Shown here in pieces: positions 1 through 7,437 of a DNA stretch of 64,000 bases. Location of the stretch: positions 1-64,000 of the forward strand of contig NZ_JBQKGW010000006.1 in assembly GCF_052118625.1 (NCBI RefSeq). The letters run 5' to 3'. The notes under the pieces were generated by a model that was not told the origin of the DNA, did no database searches, and saw only the letters and a program-made list of their open reading frames with translations. Each line of letters starts with the position of its first letter. Position 1 is the stretch's first letter. Source of the DNA: Porcincola sp945869225. GTDB lineage: Bacteria > Bacillota > Clostridia > Lachnospirales > Lachnospiraceae. The position numbers and the translations under genes are program-made.

Positions 1-77
1 ACACCGATCTCTTCTGCCAGTAGCCGTTCAATGATCTTTACTTTTTCTATCGGATCAATTTTGCTTTTCCTAGACAT
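1..77 (-). CDS. Transposase OrfA-like protein, N-terminal fragment (runs off left edge)
   Basis: The minus strand starts with an ATG at 77 and stays open to the window edge, giving about 25 residues that begin MSRKSKIDPIEKVKIIERLL. This Lys/Glu-rich start followed by a helix resembles the helix-turn-helix N-terminus of IS3-type OrfA transposases, which bind the element ends. Only the start of the gene is here, so the family cannot be fixed and it is unknown whether the element is intact. A perfect inverted repeat lies just upstream (83-126). This is the only transposase-like sequence seen in the window. Confidence 0.55.
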   Translation of the reverse strand, partial: MSRKSKIDPIEKVKIIERLLAEEIG

Positions 78-82
78 AGAAA

Positions 83-126
83 TACCCCCAAGTAGGTTTT
101 ATATTTCATTGACCTACTTGGGGGTA
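83..126. repeat. Perfect 15-bp inverted repeat upstream of the transposase start
   Basis: TACCCCCAAGTAGGT at 83-97 is followed after 14 bases by its exact reverse complement at 112-126. It lies 6 bp upstream of the transposase ATG. It could be a hairpin that limits transposase translation, a binding site for the transposase, or part of the element end. No target-site duplication can be seen because the other end is outside the window. Confidence 0.6.
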
Positions 127-357
127 GCATATCATTCCCAAAAGGGAAGCAGGGGCGGCTTTTTGTCTGAAATCCACGATCTTTCACTCGCTGACAGCTG
201 CACAGACAGCCTTCACACATGTTTGTACAGCAAAAAATGGTGATAAGGACCGCTTTTTCGTAGCTCATTTCCGAACCTTATGCTACTATTTGATCCGGAA
301 TTGCATGTGTGTCTGAACGTATGCTTCAATTTTCATGAAATGAAAGGTGATGCCATC
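127..357. other. Intergenic stretch, no gene recognised
   Basis: Both strands carry only short ORFs without convincing ribosome binding sites or family resemblance. The element that owns the partial transposase may end here. The downstream GIY-YIG gene must have its promoter in this stretch or further upstream, but no clear -35/-10 pair stands out. Confidence 0.4.
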
Positions 358-648
358 ATGGCTTATACCTATATGCTCCGGTGCTGCGACGGTTCCCTGT
401 ACACCGGCTGGACAAATGATCTCGGGAAGCGGCTTGCGGCGCACAGGTCCGGAAAAGGAGCCCGGTATACCAAAAGCCACCGTCCGGTTTCCCTTGCCTA
501 CTTCGAGTGCATGCCTTCAAAGGAAGATGCCATGCGCCGTGAATACCAGATCAAGCAGCTGACCCGACAGGAGAAGGAGGCACTGATCGCCGCCCTTCCC
601 GCCGGCATCCTTCAGCAGATCGAAAGGATCAACCATTCTATTATTTGA
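358..648 (+). CDS. GIY-YIG nuclease superfamily protein (YhbQ/UPF0213-like)
   Basis: This 96-residue protein starts MAYTYMLRC and carries the hallmarks of single-domain GIY-YIG proteins: the beta strand YTYMLRC, the LYTGWT stretch in place of GIY-YIG, the helix with R and H (KRLAAHRSGKGARYT), and a conserved Glu in MRREYQIKQLTR. Stand-alone proteins of this size (UPF0213/YhbQ type) are thought to act on branched or damaged DNA, but most are uncharacterised. The start at 358 was chosen because AAAGGTG lies about 10 bases upstream and the family normally begins here. Its 3' end overlaps the convergent gene at 641-1780 by 8 bases. Confidence 0.85.
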   Translation: MAYTYMLRCCDGSLYTGWTNDLGKRLAAHRSGKGARYTKSHRPVSLAYFECMPSKEDAMRREYQIKQLTRQEKEALIAALPAGILQQIERINHSII

Positions 649-1780
649 CTTCTCCGCCGAGAATCGCATCGACCGCAGCCTTTGTGACCTTGTATCCGTT
701 CTCCATGGAGGTCGGGAAGATATCGAACGTCTCCGCAGAATCTCCGGTAGGCGCCTTTTCATCCCCCCAAAGGGTTCCAGGTGTATTTCCGCTCATGAAG
801 ACATCCGTGTTGACGGAATCACGGATAATCAGGAAACGATCAAGCAGTCCATAGCGGTCCGCAACATCTGCCAGCGCCACATCTTCCATCTCGGTTGTTG
901 CATATGGATCCGGGCAGTCATAGGTCTTCGCAATCAGGACCGCATTGGCATGATCGTACTTTCCCTTCCAGTAATTGTCCCCGGTGACGGTCGTGCCCTT
1001 CAGAACCTTCGGATCTCTGACCGCCCAGTCTGCATCATCAAATTCATCCTTCATGAACTTCCGGGTCTGGTCAGTTGTCTCCAGCTTGACGTCCTTGGTC
1101 ACTTCATAAACCTGATCCGTGAGAGCCGTGTTCAAATGCTTGAATGCGGAACCATCATAGCTTGCATCATGATACCAGGTCGTCTCGCTGTCAGAATTCG
1201 TCATCTCACGAATATCTGCCTTATGTCCCAGATCATAATCGACCGCAGAAGTGATGATAAATACATCCCCCATCGTCCCATATTCAATGGCTGATCCGGC
1301 GCAGCCGACGCTGATGATATATGTATCTGTAAAATCAAAGCGTGCGTCATTCAGAATGGATGTCAGGCTGGTCGCGGCATTCACCTTGCCCATCCCGGTG
1401 ACATAAAGTGCCACGCCATCCTTGACATAGAGCTTGGATCCACTGAGACTTCCGGCAATGTCATAAGCCTCTCCGCCTTCGCAGTATTCCTTGTAAAGAA
1501 GTTCGCCCTCTCCTACCTTCCCGTCATCCAGGGTTCCGATCTCAAACTTCGGGAGCAGAAGAACCTTGATTTTCTCCTGCCCTGCAACAGCCTGAGCCGT
1601 CAGCGGGTTCTCCGTTTCCTCAGCAGCTGCCTCTGTCCCTGCTACCTCTGTCCCTGCTGTCTCTGTCTGTACAGCCGCTGCCTCCGTCGTCAGCTCTGTG
1701 CTCTCGGCCATCACCGGCATCTGCGTCAGACCAAACGTCATCCCCAGCACCATCATAGCAGCCAGAAGTCTCTTTTTCAT
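641..1780 (-). CDS. Secreted purine nucleoside permease (NUP) family protein
   Basis: A 379-residue protein. Residues 1-25 form a signal peptide ending MPVMA, followed by a Thr/Glu/Ala-rich linker to about residue 60. The rest matches the NUP family: KVLLLPKFEIG, YVTGMGKVNAATS and the VGCAGSAIEYGTMGDVFI segment, a fold related to nucleoside phosphorylases, then TTVTGDNYWKG and a RDSVNTDVF region. Family members are annotated as purine nucleoside permeases, but the phosphorylase-like fold suggests extracellular nucleoside binding or turnover. A well-formed promoter lies upstream (1848-1876), so it is probably transcribed alone. There is no lipobox cysteine, so anchoring is unclear. Confidence 0.8.
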   Translation of the reverse strand: MKKRLLAAMMVLGMTFGLTQMPVMAESTELTTEAAAVQTETAGTEVAGTEAAAEETENPLTAQAVAGQEKIKVLLLPKFEIGTLDDGKVGEGELLYKEYCEGGEAYDIAGSLSGSKLYVKDGVALYVTGMGKVNAATSLTSILNDARFDFTDTYIISVGCAGSAIEYGTMGDVFIITSAVDYDLGHKADIREMTNSDSETTWYHDASYDGSAFKHLNTALTDQVYEVTKDVKLETTDQTRKFMKDEFDDADWAVRDPKVLKGTTVTGDNYWKGKYDHANAVLIAKTYDCPDPYATTEMEDVALADVADRYGLLDRFLIIRDSVNTDVFMSGNTPGTLWGDEKAPTGDSAETFDIFPTSMENGYKVTKAAVDAILGGEVK

Positions 1781-1847
1781 TCAGCTCTCCTCCCATTCCT
1801 TGTTGTCATTATGAACCTGTCATCGGGATACAAATTTCATGGTTCAC

Positions 1848-1876
1848 ATCATAATGTTTTGAAGAATCGGAGTCAA
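1848..1876 (-). promoter_or_regulatory. Promoter of the NUP-family gene
   Basis: On the minus strand TTGACT (1871-1876) and TATGAT (1848-1853) are separated by exactly 17 bases. This sits about 65 bases upstream of the ATG at 1780 in an otherwise gene-free spacer, a good sigma-A match. Confidence 0.7.
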
Positions 1877-1950
1877 TGCCAAATTTATTTTCTTGTATTC
1901 GAACTATATTTCTGATCAGTTCGGAAACAGGCTGTTTTTTTACACATTTT

Positions 1951-3045
1951 TCAGTTATCTGTCTTTTTAAACTTGAACATCCCATACCTGCTTCCACTGT
2001 CAATGTCGAAGGCCTCAATATTGAGCTCTTCTCCTGGATTCATCTTATTAAGCATGATTCTGGTCTTATATCCATCCCCATCAGCGTTTATCCCGGATCC
2101 TCCATAACTGTCAACCGTTTTCCCGGCACTGTCGACAATCCTGAATTCCAGATTATCACTGTCGCCTCCCGGTGTCATATTTTCATCTGTGAAGTAGATA
2201 TCCACATATGTCCCCAGATCTGTCTGAATGACATCGGCCCGCTGGATTTTGAAAAACAACTCCTCTCCAGAATTTGCTTTCTGGAGTCCATCCTCCGCCT
2301 CATAGTGAATGGTCTTTGTCGTCCCCATATCCTGCAGTGCCATGGATGCTGACAGCCTCATCGCATCTTCCGTTCCAGCTGGACGCGCCGTCGCAGTGAT
2401 TTCAACCTTTTTATTCTTTACATCAGACTGTACGCCACAGGATATGAAAATATCCATCACATCATCCGAAACAGACCTGAAATCCATTGACTGTTCAAAA
2501 ATCCCAAGCTTTTCCATGTTGGAAATAATACATCCCGTATTGATCATAGTCAGTTTATGTTCCTCTGCATACTCCCCCGCATTCTGATCAGACAGAACAC
2601 TCCAGTTGCTCATATTGTCTTCTGGTAGTGCGTCTTCAGGAACAAGCAGATACTTTCCCTTCTCCCGTGCACTCAGTTCGCACACAAGTGCAATACTCTC
2701 ACTGTCACACAGCGCTTCCCGAACCTGAAGATCTACAATTGTATTGTTCTGATTCTGATCCATATCAGGGTTTATAACAATCTGCTCTGCCGCGCTCTCA
2801 GGAATTGACCTGCCGACCCTTCCGACAAAGTCCAGAATTCCGAAATAATGTCCGGCAGCAAAAACGCCCATTCCGATCATCAATGTTGCCACAAGCACTG
2901 CGGCAGCAACCCTGCTTCCCCTTTTCCTGTATTTCCGAGACGTTAAATTCTGTTCATTGTTCCTCATCTTCCTGACCTCCTCATGAATTTCTGAAGAGGC
3001 ATGCAGATACGAAAATGTATTTCTGAACTTTTCCCTTGTCGTCAT
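1951..3045 (-). CDS. Membrane-anchored DUF4179-like protein, probable anti-sigma factor
   Basis: A 364-residue protein with a short charged cytoplasmic N-terminus (residues 1-44), one membrane segment at about 45-65, then a large extracellular part. Proteins of this layout (DUF4179 family) are encoded right after ECF sigma factors in Clostridia and Bacilli and are taken to be membrane-bound anti-sigma partners. Here the ATG lies only 3 bases after the sigma factor stop codon, with GGAGG overlapping the end of the sigma gene, so the two are translationally linked. The extracellular half contains beta-rich stretches but no catalytic motif that I recognise. The signal it senses is unknown. Confidence 0.7.
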   Translation of the reverse strand: MTTREKFRNTFSYLHASSEIHEEVRKMRNNEQNLTSRKYRKRGSRVAAAVLVATLMIGMGVFAAGHYFGILDFVGRVGRSIPESAAEQIVINPDMDQNQNNTIVDLQVREALCDSESIALVCELSAREKGKYLLVPEDALPEDNMSNWSVLSDQNAGEYAEEHKLTMINTGCIISNMEKLGIFEQSMDFRSVSDDVMDIFISCGVQSDVKNKKVEITATARPAGTEDAMRLSASMALQDMGTTKTIHYEAEDGLQKANSGEELFFKIQRADVIQTDLGTYVDIYFTDENMTPGGDSDNLEFRIVDSAGKTVDSYGGSGINADGDGYKTRIMLNKMNPGEELNIEAFDIDSGSRYGMFKFKKTDN

Positions 3046-3048
3046 TCC

Positions 3049-3516
3049 TCACACCTCCTCCAGATAAATCTTTAGTTTCGCCCTTGCTCGCGAAAGTCTT
3101 GTGCTGACAGTGTTTTCAGTGATCCCAAGCAGCCCGGCAATCTCCCTTGTTGAATAGCCATCGAAGTAAAACAGCATCAGCGGAACACGATATTTCCTGT
3201 CCAGCCTCATGACCGCCTCAAATAGTTCTCGGTAATCCGGCTGCTCAAAATGAAGACTTTCAGCATATTTTTCGATATCATCTTCTCTGTGCCAGGGCGT
3301 TCTGAAAAATGACTTGCACGCATTGACTGTCACCCGGATCAGCCAGTTTCTCAGATGTTCTTCAGACTGAAACGAATTGTCTGTCCGATATAACTTCATC
3401 AGGACATCCTGGGTAATATCGTTGGCGTCATCTGCATTTCTAAGCCAGCTGTAGGCAATCCGGTAGATGGTATCCATGTATCTTTCTGCCGCCACGGCAA
3501 ATTGTGAATTGTCCAC
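3049..3516 (-). CDS. ECF RNA polymerase sigma factor
   Basis: About 155 residues with both sigma-70 regions. Region 2 reads ERYMDTIYRIAYSWLRNADDANDITQDVLMKLYR, and region 4 (VPLMLFYFDGYSTREIAGLLGI...TVSTRLSRARAKLK) is the HTH that reads the -35 element. I chose the GTG at 3516 because AGGGAGGA (3521-3528) lies 5 bases upstream and the N-terminus then has the usual ECF length. An ATG at 3531 (AAAGG 5 bases upstream) and a longer GTG form at 3579 are alternatives. It forms an operon with the membrane partner at 1951-3045. The regulon is unknown; nothing else in the window is clearly under its control. Confidence 0.88.
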   Translation of the reverse strand: MDNSQFAVAAERYMDTIYRIAYSWLRNADDANDITQDVLMKLYRTDNSFQSEEHLRNWLIRVTVNACKSFFRTPWHREDDIEKYAESLHFEQPDYRELFEAVMRLDRKYRVPLMLFYFDGYSTREIAGLLGITENTVSTRLSRARAKLKIYLEEV

Positions 3517-3618
3517 GTTGTCCTCCCTCATAAAGGCCTTTATATTTATAATACGCGTGACGTCCCTAATATCTTTCACTTATGTAACAACATCACAGAA
3601 CTCCTCCTAGCCGGATGC

Positions 3619-3754
3619 TATAATGACCTCACAAAGCAGAAAGCAAGCCAGCCGCCCCTCCCCCGAAACGGTCGGACGATCAGGCTCCGCATGCAGACGC
3701 CGCTAGCCGCGGCTCCCGCAGGCGGGTTTCATCAATATAAAGGAGGATTCACAG
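3619..3754 (+). promoter_or_regulatory. Likely promoter -10 and leader of trxA
   Basis: TATAAT at 3619-3624 is a perfect -10 element, about 130 bases before the trxA ATG; no strong -35 is seen 17 bases upstream. The leader that follows is GC-rich and contains CCCGC-AG-GCGGG near 3715-3726, able to form a small hairpin. AAAGGAGGA precedes the ATG. The long leader hints at extra regulation, but no known riboswitch could be recognised. Confidence 0.45.
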
Positions 3755-4081
3755 ATGTCTGTTATCAATATCACTCAGAATACCTATCAGCAGGAAGTAT
3801 TGAACAATGAAAAGCCAGTTCTTCTGGACTTCTGGGCGCCCTGGTGCGGATACTGCCGCAGAATCGCCCCGGCGTTCGACAAAATTGCTGACGAGTATGC
3901 TGACACACTTGTCGCTGCAAAAATAAATGTCGACGACGAGCCGGATCTTGCAGCTGCAGAGAAGGTCGAGGTCATCCCGACTCTCATCCTCTACAAGGCC
4001 GGCAAGGTAGTTGATTCTATCGTGGCTCCAGATTCAAAGGCTGCAATCGACCGGTTCCTCAAGGAAGCGCTTTCCAAATAA
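3755..4081 (+). CDS. trxA: Thioredoxin
   Basis: A 108-residue cytoplasmic thioredoxin that reduces protein disulfides and is itself recycled by the reductase encoded next door. It has the normal thioredoxin fold order, the active-site helix at WAPWCGYC (C31, C34) and the cis-proline loop VIPTLILY near residue 75. The redox loop is CGYC rather than the usual CGPC, a change known to alter the redox potential of the pair. Start is supported by AAAGGAGGA upstream. trxB begins 15 bases after the stop, so the two form an operon. Confidence 0.93.
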   Translation: MSVINITQNTYQQEVLNNEKPVLLDFWAPWCGYCRRIAPAFDKIADEYADTLVAAKINVDDEPDLAAAEKVEVIPTLILYKAGKVVDSIVAPDSKAAIDRFLKEALSK

Positions 4082-4096
4082 CAGGAGGTCAGAAAT

Positions 4097-5029
4097 ATGA
4101 GTGAGAAGCACATATACGATATGGTGGTCATCGGCGGGGGTCCCGCCGGTTACACTACCGCCCTGTACGCAGCCAGAGCCGGCCTGGACGTCGTCGTGCT
4201 TGAGAAGCTCTCTGCCGGCGGCCAGATGGCACTGACAACCCAGATTGACAATTATCCCGGCTTTGACGAAGGCGTTGACGGTTTTGAACTTGCAGAAAAG
4301 ATGCAAAGACAGGCGGAGCGATTCGGAAGCAAAAGCGAATTCGCAGATGTAACCGACATGGATCTGACGAAGGATGTGCGCGTGATCCGGACGGAAGACG
4401 GCGAGTATTATGCCCGGACGGTTGTCATCGCGACCGGCGCGGATCCCAGAGAGCTCGGGCTTCCAGGGGAGAAAATGCTCGTCGGAAAAGGACTTGCCTA
4501 CTGCGCATCCTGCGACGGGATGTTCTATAAAGGCAAGGATGTTGCGGTTGTCGGCGGAGGCAATACGGCCGCTGCTGACGCTCTTCTCCTGAGCCGTATT
4601 GCCAGGACGGTTACGCTGATTCACCGCAGAGATACGCTCCGCGCCACAAAGATCTATCATGAACCACTGATGAAGGCGGAAAATGTGAACTTTGTCTGGA
4701 ACAGCACTGTCACAGAGCTTCTGCATGATGAAAAACTGACCGGTCTCCGTCTGAAAAATGTCCAGACCGGTGAGCTCAGCACGCTTCCATGTGACGGTGT
4801 CTTTGTCAGCATCGGCCGGAAGCCCTCGACATCCTTTGTGAAGGGAGAGCTTGCGCTTGACCCGGGCGGCTATATCATCGCCGGGGAGAACACCCAGACC
4901 AGCGTTCCCGGCGTCTTTGCCGTTGGGGATGTCCGGACCAAGTCTGTCCGTCAGATCGTGACGGCAGTAGCGGACGGCGCTGTGGCTGTCCACATGGCGG
5001 AGGAATACCTGGCAGATCAAAACAATTGA
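4097..5029 (+). CDS. trxB: Thioredoxin-disulfide reductase
   Basis: A 310-residue flavoprotein. The N-terminal FAD-binding motif is GGGPAGYTTALYAARAG, the redox-active pair is in CASCDG (C136, C139), the NADPH-binding motif is VVGGGNTAAADALLL with the following HRRD basic stretch, and a C-terminal FAD motif ends in GVFAVGDVR. It transfers electrons from NADPH (or possibly ferredoxin, as in some clostridial members) to the thioredoxin encoded just upstream. CAGGAGG precedes the ATG at good distance. A strong terminator follows at 5039-5084. Confidence 0.95.
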   Translation: MSEKHIYDMVVIGGGPAGYTTALYAARAGLDVVVLEKLSAGGQMALTTQIDNYPGFDEGVDGFELAEKMQRQAERFGSKSEFADVTDMDLTKDVRVIRTEDGEYYARTVVIATGADPRELGLPGEKMLVGKGLAYCASCDGMFYKGKDVAVVGGGNTAAADALLLSRIARTVTLIHRRDTLRATKIYHEPLMKAENVNFVWNSTVTELLHDEKLTGLRLKNVQTGELSTLPCDGVFVSIGRKPSTSFVKGELALDPGGYIIAGENTQTSVPGVFAVGDVRTKSVRQIVTAVADGAVAVHMAEEYLADQNN

Positions 5030-5038
5030 GAAATAAAA

Positions 5039-5084
5039 AGAGATCCGGAAAGCACTATACAGTGCTATCCGGATCTCTGCTTTT
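5039..5084 (+). terminator. Rho-independent terminator after trxA-trxB
   Basis: AGAGATCCGGA (5039-5049) pairs with TCCGGATCTCT (5068-5078), with an inner AGCACT/AGTGCT stem, followed by GCTTTT. It starts about 10 bases after the trxB stop. Confidence 0.85.
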
Positions 5085-5089
5085 AGAAG

Positions 5090-5160
5090 CAGGGGATGAG
5101 AGAATCGAACTCCCGCCAAAGGTTTTGGAGACCCCTATCATACCATTTGACCAATCCCCT
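5090..5160 (-). tRNA. tRNA-Trp (anticodon CCA)
   Basis: The minus strand folds as a full cloverleaf. Acceptor AGGGGAT pairs with ATCCCCT, the D arm is around GGTCAAATGGTATGAT, the anticodon stem GGGGT/ACCTT closes a 7-base loop CTCCAAA with anticodon CCA, and the T arm is GGGAG-TTCGATT-CTCTC. The discriminator base is G. The 3' CCA is not encoded and must be added afterwards. Two G-U pairs weaken the anticodon stem. Confidence 0.9.
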
Positions 5161-5200
5161 ATCACGCCAATACACCTTCCGGTTTAATGGCGACTTTTTA

Positions 5201-5230
5201 TTTATACCATAGTAAGCTCGCAGATGTCAA
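5201..5230 (-). promoter_or_regulatory. Promoter of tRNA-Trp
   Basis: On the minus strand TTGACA (5225-5230) and TATAAA (5201-5206) are 18 bases apart, with TGG just before the -10 (extended -10). The tRNA 5' end lies about 40 bases downstream. Confidence 0.75.
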
Positions 5231-5305
5231 GTATCGAGTTCTGCCTGCCTTGTTCATCTTTTGTTCTTTTCATAATTCCCTCTTCCCAATCTAAAAGATC
5301 TGTGC

Positions 5306-5329
5306 TATATTGATTTTGCGCAATATAAT
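5306..5329 (+). promoter_or_regulatory. Probable gpx promoter -10 with overlapping palindrome
   Basis: TATAAT at 5324-5329 lies about 80 bases before the peroxidase ATG. TATATTG (5306-5312) and CAATATA (5321-5327) form a perfect inverted repeat with an 8-base centre that overlaps this -10. This is the right place for a repressor site, for instance a redox regulator. The -35 (TGTGCT at 5301-5306) is poor. Confidence 0.5.
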
Positions 5330-5410
5330 TTATATCAATTAACAACCATAGATCACCGATTTCACAAGCTTATTGAAAAACAGCCTGCAGTGCAGAGAAA
5401 GGAAACCGTT

Positions 5411-5953
5411 ATGAATATCTATGATTACACTGTTACAGACCGCAGCGGCAACGAGGTTTCGCTGAAGCAGTTCGAAGGAAAGGTTCTCATCATTGTCAAC
5501 ACAGCGACCGGCTGCGGATTTACGCCGCACTACAAACCGCTGGAGGAGATGTACGAAAAGTACCATGATCAGGGTCTGGAGATTCTGGATATTCCCTGCA
5601 ACCAGTTTGCCGGCCAGACACCCGGTACAGATGAGGAAGTGCACTCTTTCTGCACACTGAAGTACCATACACAGTTTGACCAGATGCACAAGTCCGATGT
5701 CAATGGTCCGAATGCACTTCCGCTCTACACCTACCTCAAGAGCTGCCAGCCGTTCCAGGGCTTTGGCAAGGGACCGAAGGCACTGATGATGAGCACCATG
5801 CTGAAGAAGATCGACAAGGATTACAAGAACAATCCGGATATCAAGTGGAACTTCACTAAATTCATCGTGGATCGGACAGGGAAAGTCACAGCACGTTTTG
5901 AACCAACCCAGAGTATGGAGGACGTCGAGAAGTACGTTGTATCACTCCTCTAA
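5411..5953 (+). CDS. Glutathione peroxidase family thiol peroxidase (Cys type)
   Basis: A 180-residue protein with the family blocks in order: NTATGCGFTPHY with the peroxidatic cysteine C35 (selenocysteine in some relatives), the CNQFAGQ block that supplies the active-site Gln, and DIKWNFTKF with the Trp and Asn of the catalytic tetrad. Bacterial Cys-type members mostly use thioredoxin rather than glutathione, which fits the trxA-trxB operon nearby. It probably reduces peroxides in the cytoplasm. The start at 5411 was chosen for the GAAAGGA site upstream; an earlier in-frame start at 5390 lacks one. Confidence 0.92.
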   Translation: MNIYDYTVTDRSGNEVSLKQFEGKVLIIVNTATGCGFTPHYKPLEEMYEKYHDQGLEILDIPCNQFAGQTPGTDEEVHSFCTLKYHTQFDQMHKSDVNGPNALPLYTYLKSCQPFQGFGKGPKALMMSTMLKKIDKDYKNNPDIKWNFTKFIVDRTGKVTARFEPTQSMEDVEKYVVSLL

Positions 5954-5976
5954 AATTCAGTTTTCCCATAGAATCG

Positions 5977-6014
5977 AAAAACGAGAAACCGCACCAGCGG
6001 TTTCTCGTTTTTTT
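5977..6014 (+). terminator. Rho-independent terminator after gpx
   Basis: ACGAGAAACCGC (5981-5992), loop ACCA, GCGGTTTCTCGT (5997-6008) and then TTTTTT form a perfect 12-bp terminator. The run of A before the stem lets it work in the other direction as well, for the tRNA-Val transcript. Confidence 0.93.
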
Positions 6015-6017
6015 CAG

Positions 6018-6090
6018 TGGAGACGGTAGGACTCGAACCTATGACCTACTACACGTCAAGCAGTTGCTCTCCCAGCTGAGCTACGTCTCC
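6018..6090 (-). tRNA. tRNA-Val (anticodon GAC)
   Basis: A full cloverleaf on the minus strand. Acceptor GGAGACG/CGTCTCC, D arm GCTC-AGCTGGGA-GAGC, anticodon stem ACTGC/GTAGT around loop TTGACGT giving anticodon GAC, and a T arm with TTCGAGT. Discriminator A; the CCA end is not encoded. A possible promoter is TTGCAA (6154-6159) and CATAGT (6131-6136), 17 bases apart. Confidence 0.93.
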
Positions 6091-6166
6091 TGATACTTTC
6101 CTCGCCCTTTCGGCAAATCAGTACCTTCTTACTATGCCACAGACGAGGAATAATTGCAAGCTTTTT

Positions 6167-7204
6167 TTACACAAAAGATACAGCTTTCCCGATTTTTTTG
6201 ACACTGCTTCCGAAGGAAAGCGTTCCGCTGACCTCGAATGTTCCGGGCGTATAGAGTGCGCCCTCGATTTTCCGGACAATTGTGGTAACAGCCTTCTCCG
6301 CGATCTCCTCCAGATTCACCCTGCAGCTTGTCAGCTGCAGACCGGATAGATGGTCCGGTAAAAAGTCTTCAAACCCGGCCAGGGAGACATCCCTCGGAAC
6401 GGTCAGGCCATCCTGCTGAAGACGTGCGGCAAAGCAGCTGGCAGATGTATCGCTGCTGCAGAGATATGCCGTCGGCATGTCCTCTCTGTCGATATTGAAA
6501 TATCGCTCCGGGTTGAAATCTCCGGTCTTCGGATCGCGGTCGTCGAGAACATAGGCGGGATTTACCTCCATGCCATGCGCCATCAGCGACTTGACGTAGC
6601 CTAAAAACCGGTCGTCAACCGCATCCGTCAATGTCCGCGTTCCGATAAAACCAATCTTCCTGTGCCCCATCGAAAACAGGTAGTTAGTCAGCTGATACGC
6701 CATCCGGAGATTGTCCGTGACAATGCTGTCTTTGCCATCCCCGATTCCCGGCGCATCAAGAAACAGATATGGAACCTTCGTTGCATCTACCATGGCCTTT
6801 CCATACTTCTCATGGAACGATCCGAGAAATATGATGCCCCTTACCTGTCCGCCCTGAATCAGTCCGGGGACCCTGCTTCCATCCTGTTCTTTCTCACTGA
6901 CGACCTCCAGAACCGGGAGGTTTCCTCTGTCTCTTGCCTTTCTGGAGAGTTCCTGGAAGTATGCCCAGTAATAGGACTGTCTTCCGCTGAAAAGATTCTC
7001 CGGTACAACCACGCCGATCGTATAGCTCTTCTTCTGGCCGGGCGTCACCGTTGTCTTCTGGTATCCCATGTCCGCTGCGAGCTTTCTGATCTCATCACGC
7101 TTCCGCTCACTGACACCCTTCTGCCCTGAAAGAGCCTTCGATACAGTTACTGTGCTGACTCCTATCCTCTTTGCAATATCCGAGAGACGAACTGTCTTCC
7201 CCAT
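6167..7204 (-). CDS. LacI family transcriptional regulator
   Basis: A 345-residue regulator. Residues 5-50 form the LacI HTH (VRLSDIAKRIGVSTVTVSKALSGQKGVSE), and residues 60-335 form a periplasmic-binding-protein fold with YTIGVVVPE, HRKIGFIG and the SLAGFEDF segment typical of sugar-responsive members. AGAAGG precedes the ATG. It has its own promoter with a palindrome over the -10 (7264-7299), which suggests that it represses itself. No sugar genes adjoin it: mutS2 is upstream and tRNA-Val downstream, so its other targets are not visible here. Confidence 0.9.
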   Translation of the reverse strand: MGKTVRLSDIAKRIGVSTVTVSKALSGQKGVSERKRDEIRKLAADMGYQKTTVTPGQKKSYTIGVVVPENLFSGRQSYYWAYFQELSRKARDRGNLPVLEVVSEKEQDGSRVPGLIQGGQVRGIIFLGSFHEKYGKAMVDATKVPYLFLDAPGIGDGKDSIVTDNLRMAYQLTNYLFSMGHRKIGFIGTRTLTDAVDDRFLGYVKSLMAHGMEVNPAYVLDDRDPKTGDFNPERYFNIDREDMPTAYLCSSDTSASCFAARLQQDGLTVPRDVSLAGFEDFLPDHLSGLQLTSCRVNLEEIAEKAVTTIVRKIEGALYTPGTFEVSGTLSFGSSVKKIGKAVSFV

Positions 7205-7263
7205 GATGCCTTCTTTCTGTCTCCTGAAACTTCCCCATATTCCCGGAAAATTATAAACTGCTA

Positions 7264-7299
7264 CATAGTGATACTATGAAATCGACTGATCGCTGTCAA
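7264..7299 (-). promoter_or_regulatory. lacI-type promoter with overlapping operator
   Basis: On the minus strand TTGACA (7294-7299) and TAGTAT (7271-7276) are exactly 17 bases apart. CATAGT-GAT-ACTATG (7264-7278), a perfect 6-3-6 palindrome, covers the -10, the classic place for an autorepression operator. The gene starts about 60 bases downstream. Confidence 0.75.
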
Positions 7300-7437
7300 G
7301 AATAATTATGTACTGTTTGTGTATTTTGTTTATGTTCAAGTCTCCCCTCTATATTAATTGCCTATTCGAAATATTTGTATCCTGTCGGACATTCATTTGC
7401 GTCACTTGAACATCTCAAGTATCCATACCGCCCGGTC

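Noticed and set aside
4034..5119. 361-residue minus-strand ORF over trxB
   Set aside because: It lies wholly antisense to a certain gene, has no ribosome binding site and no family motif; it arises from the codon bias of trxB.
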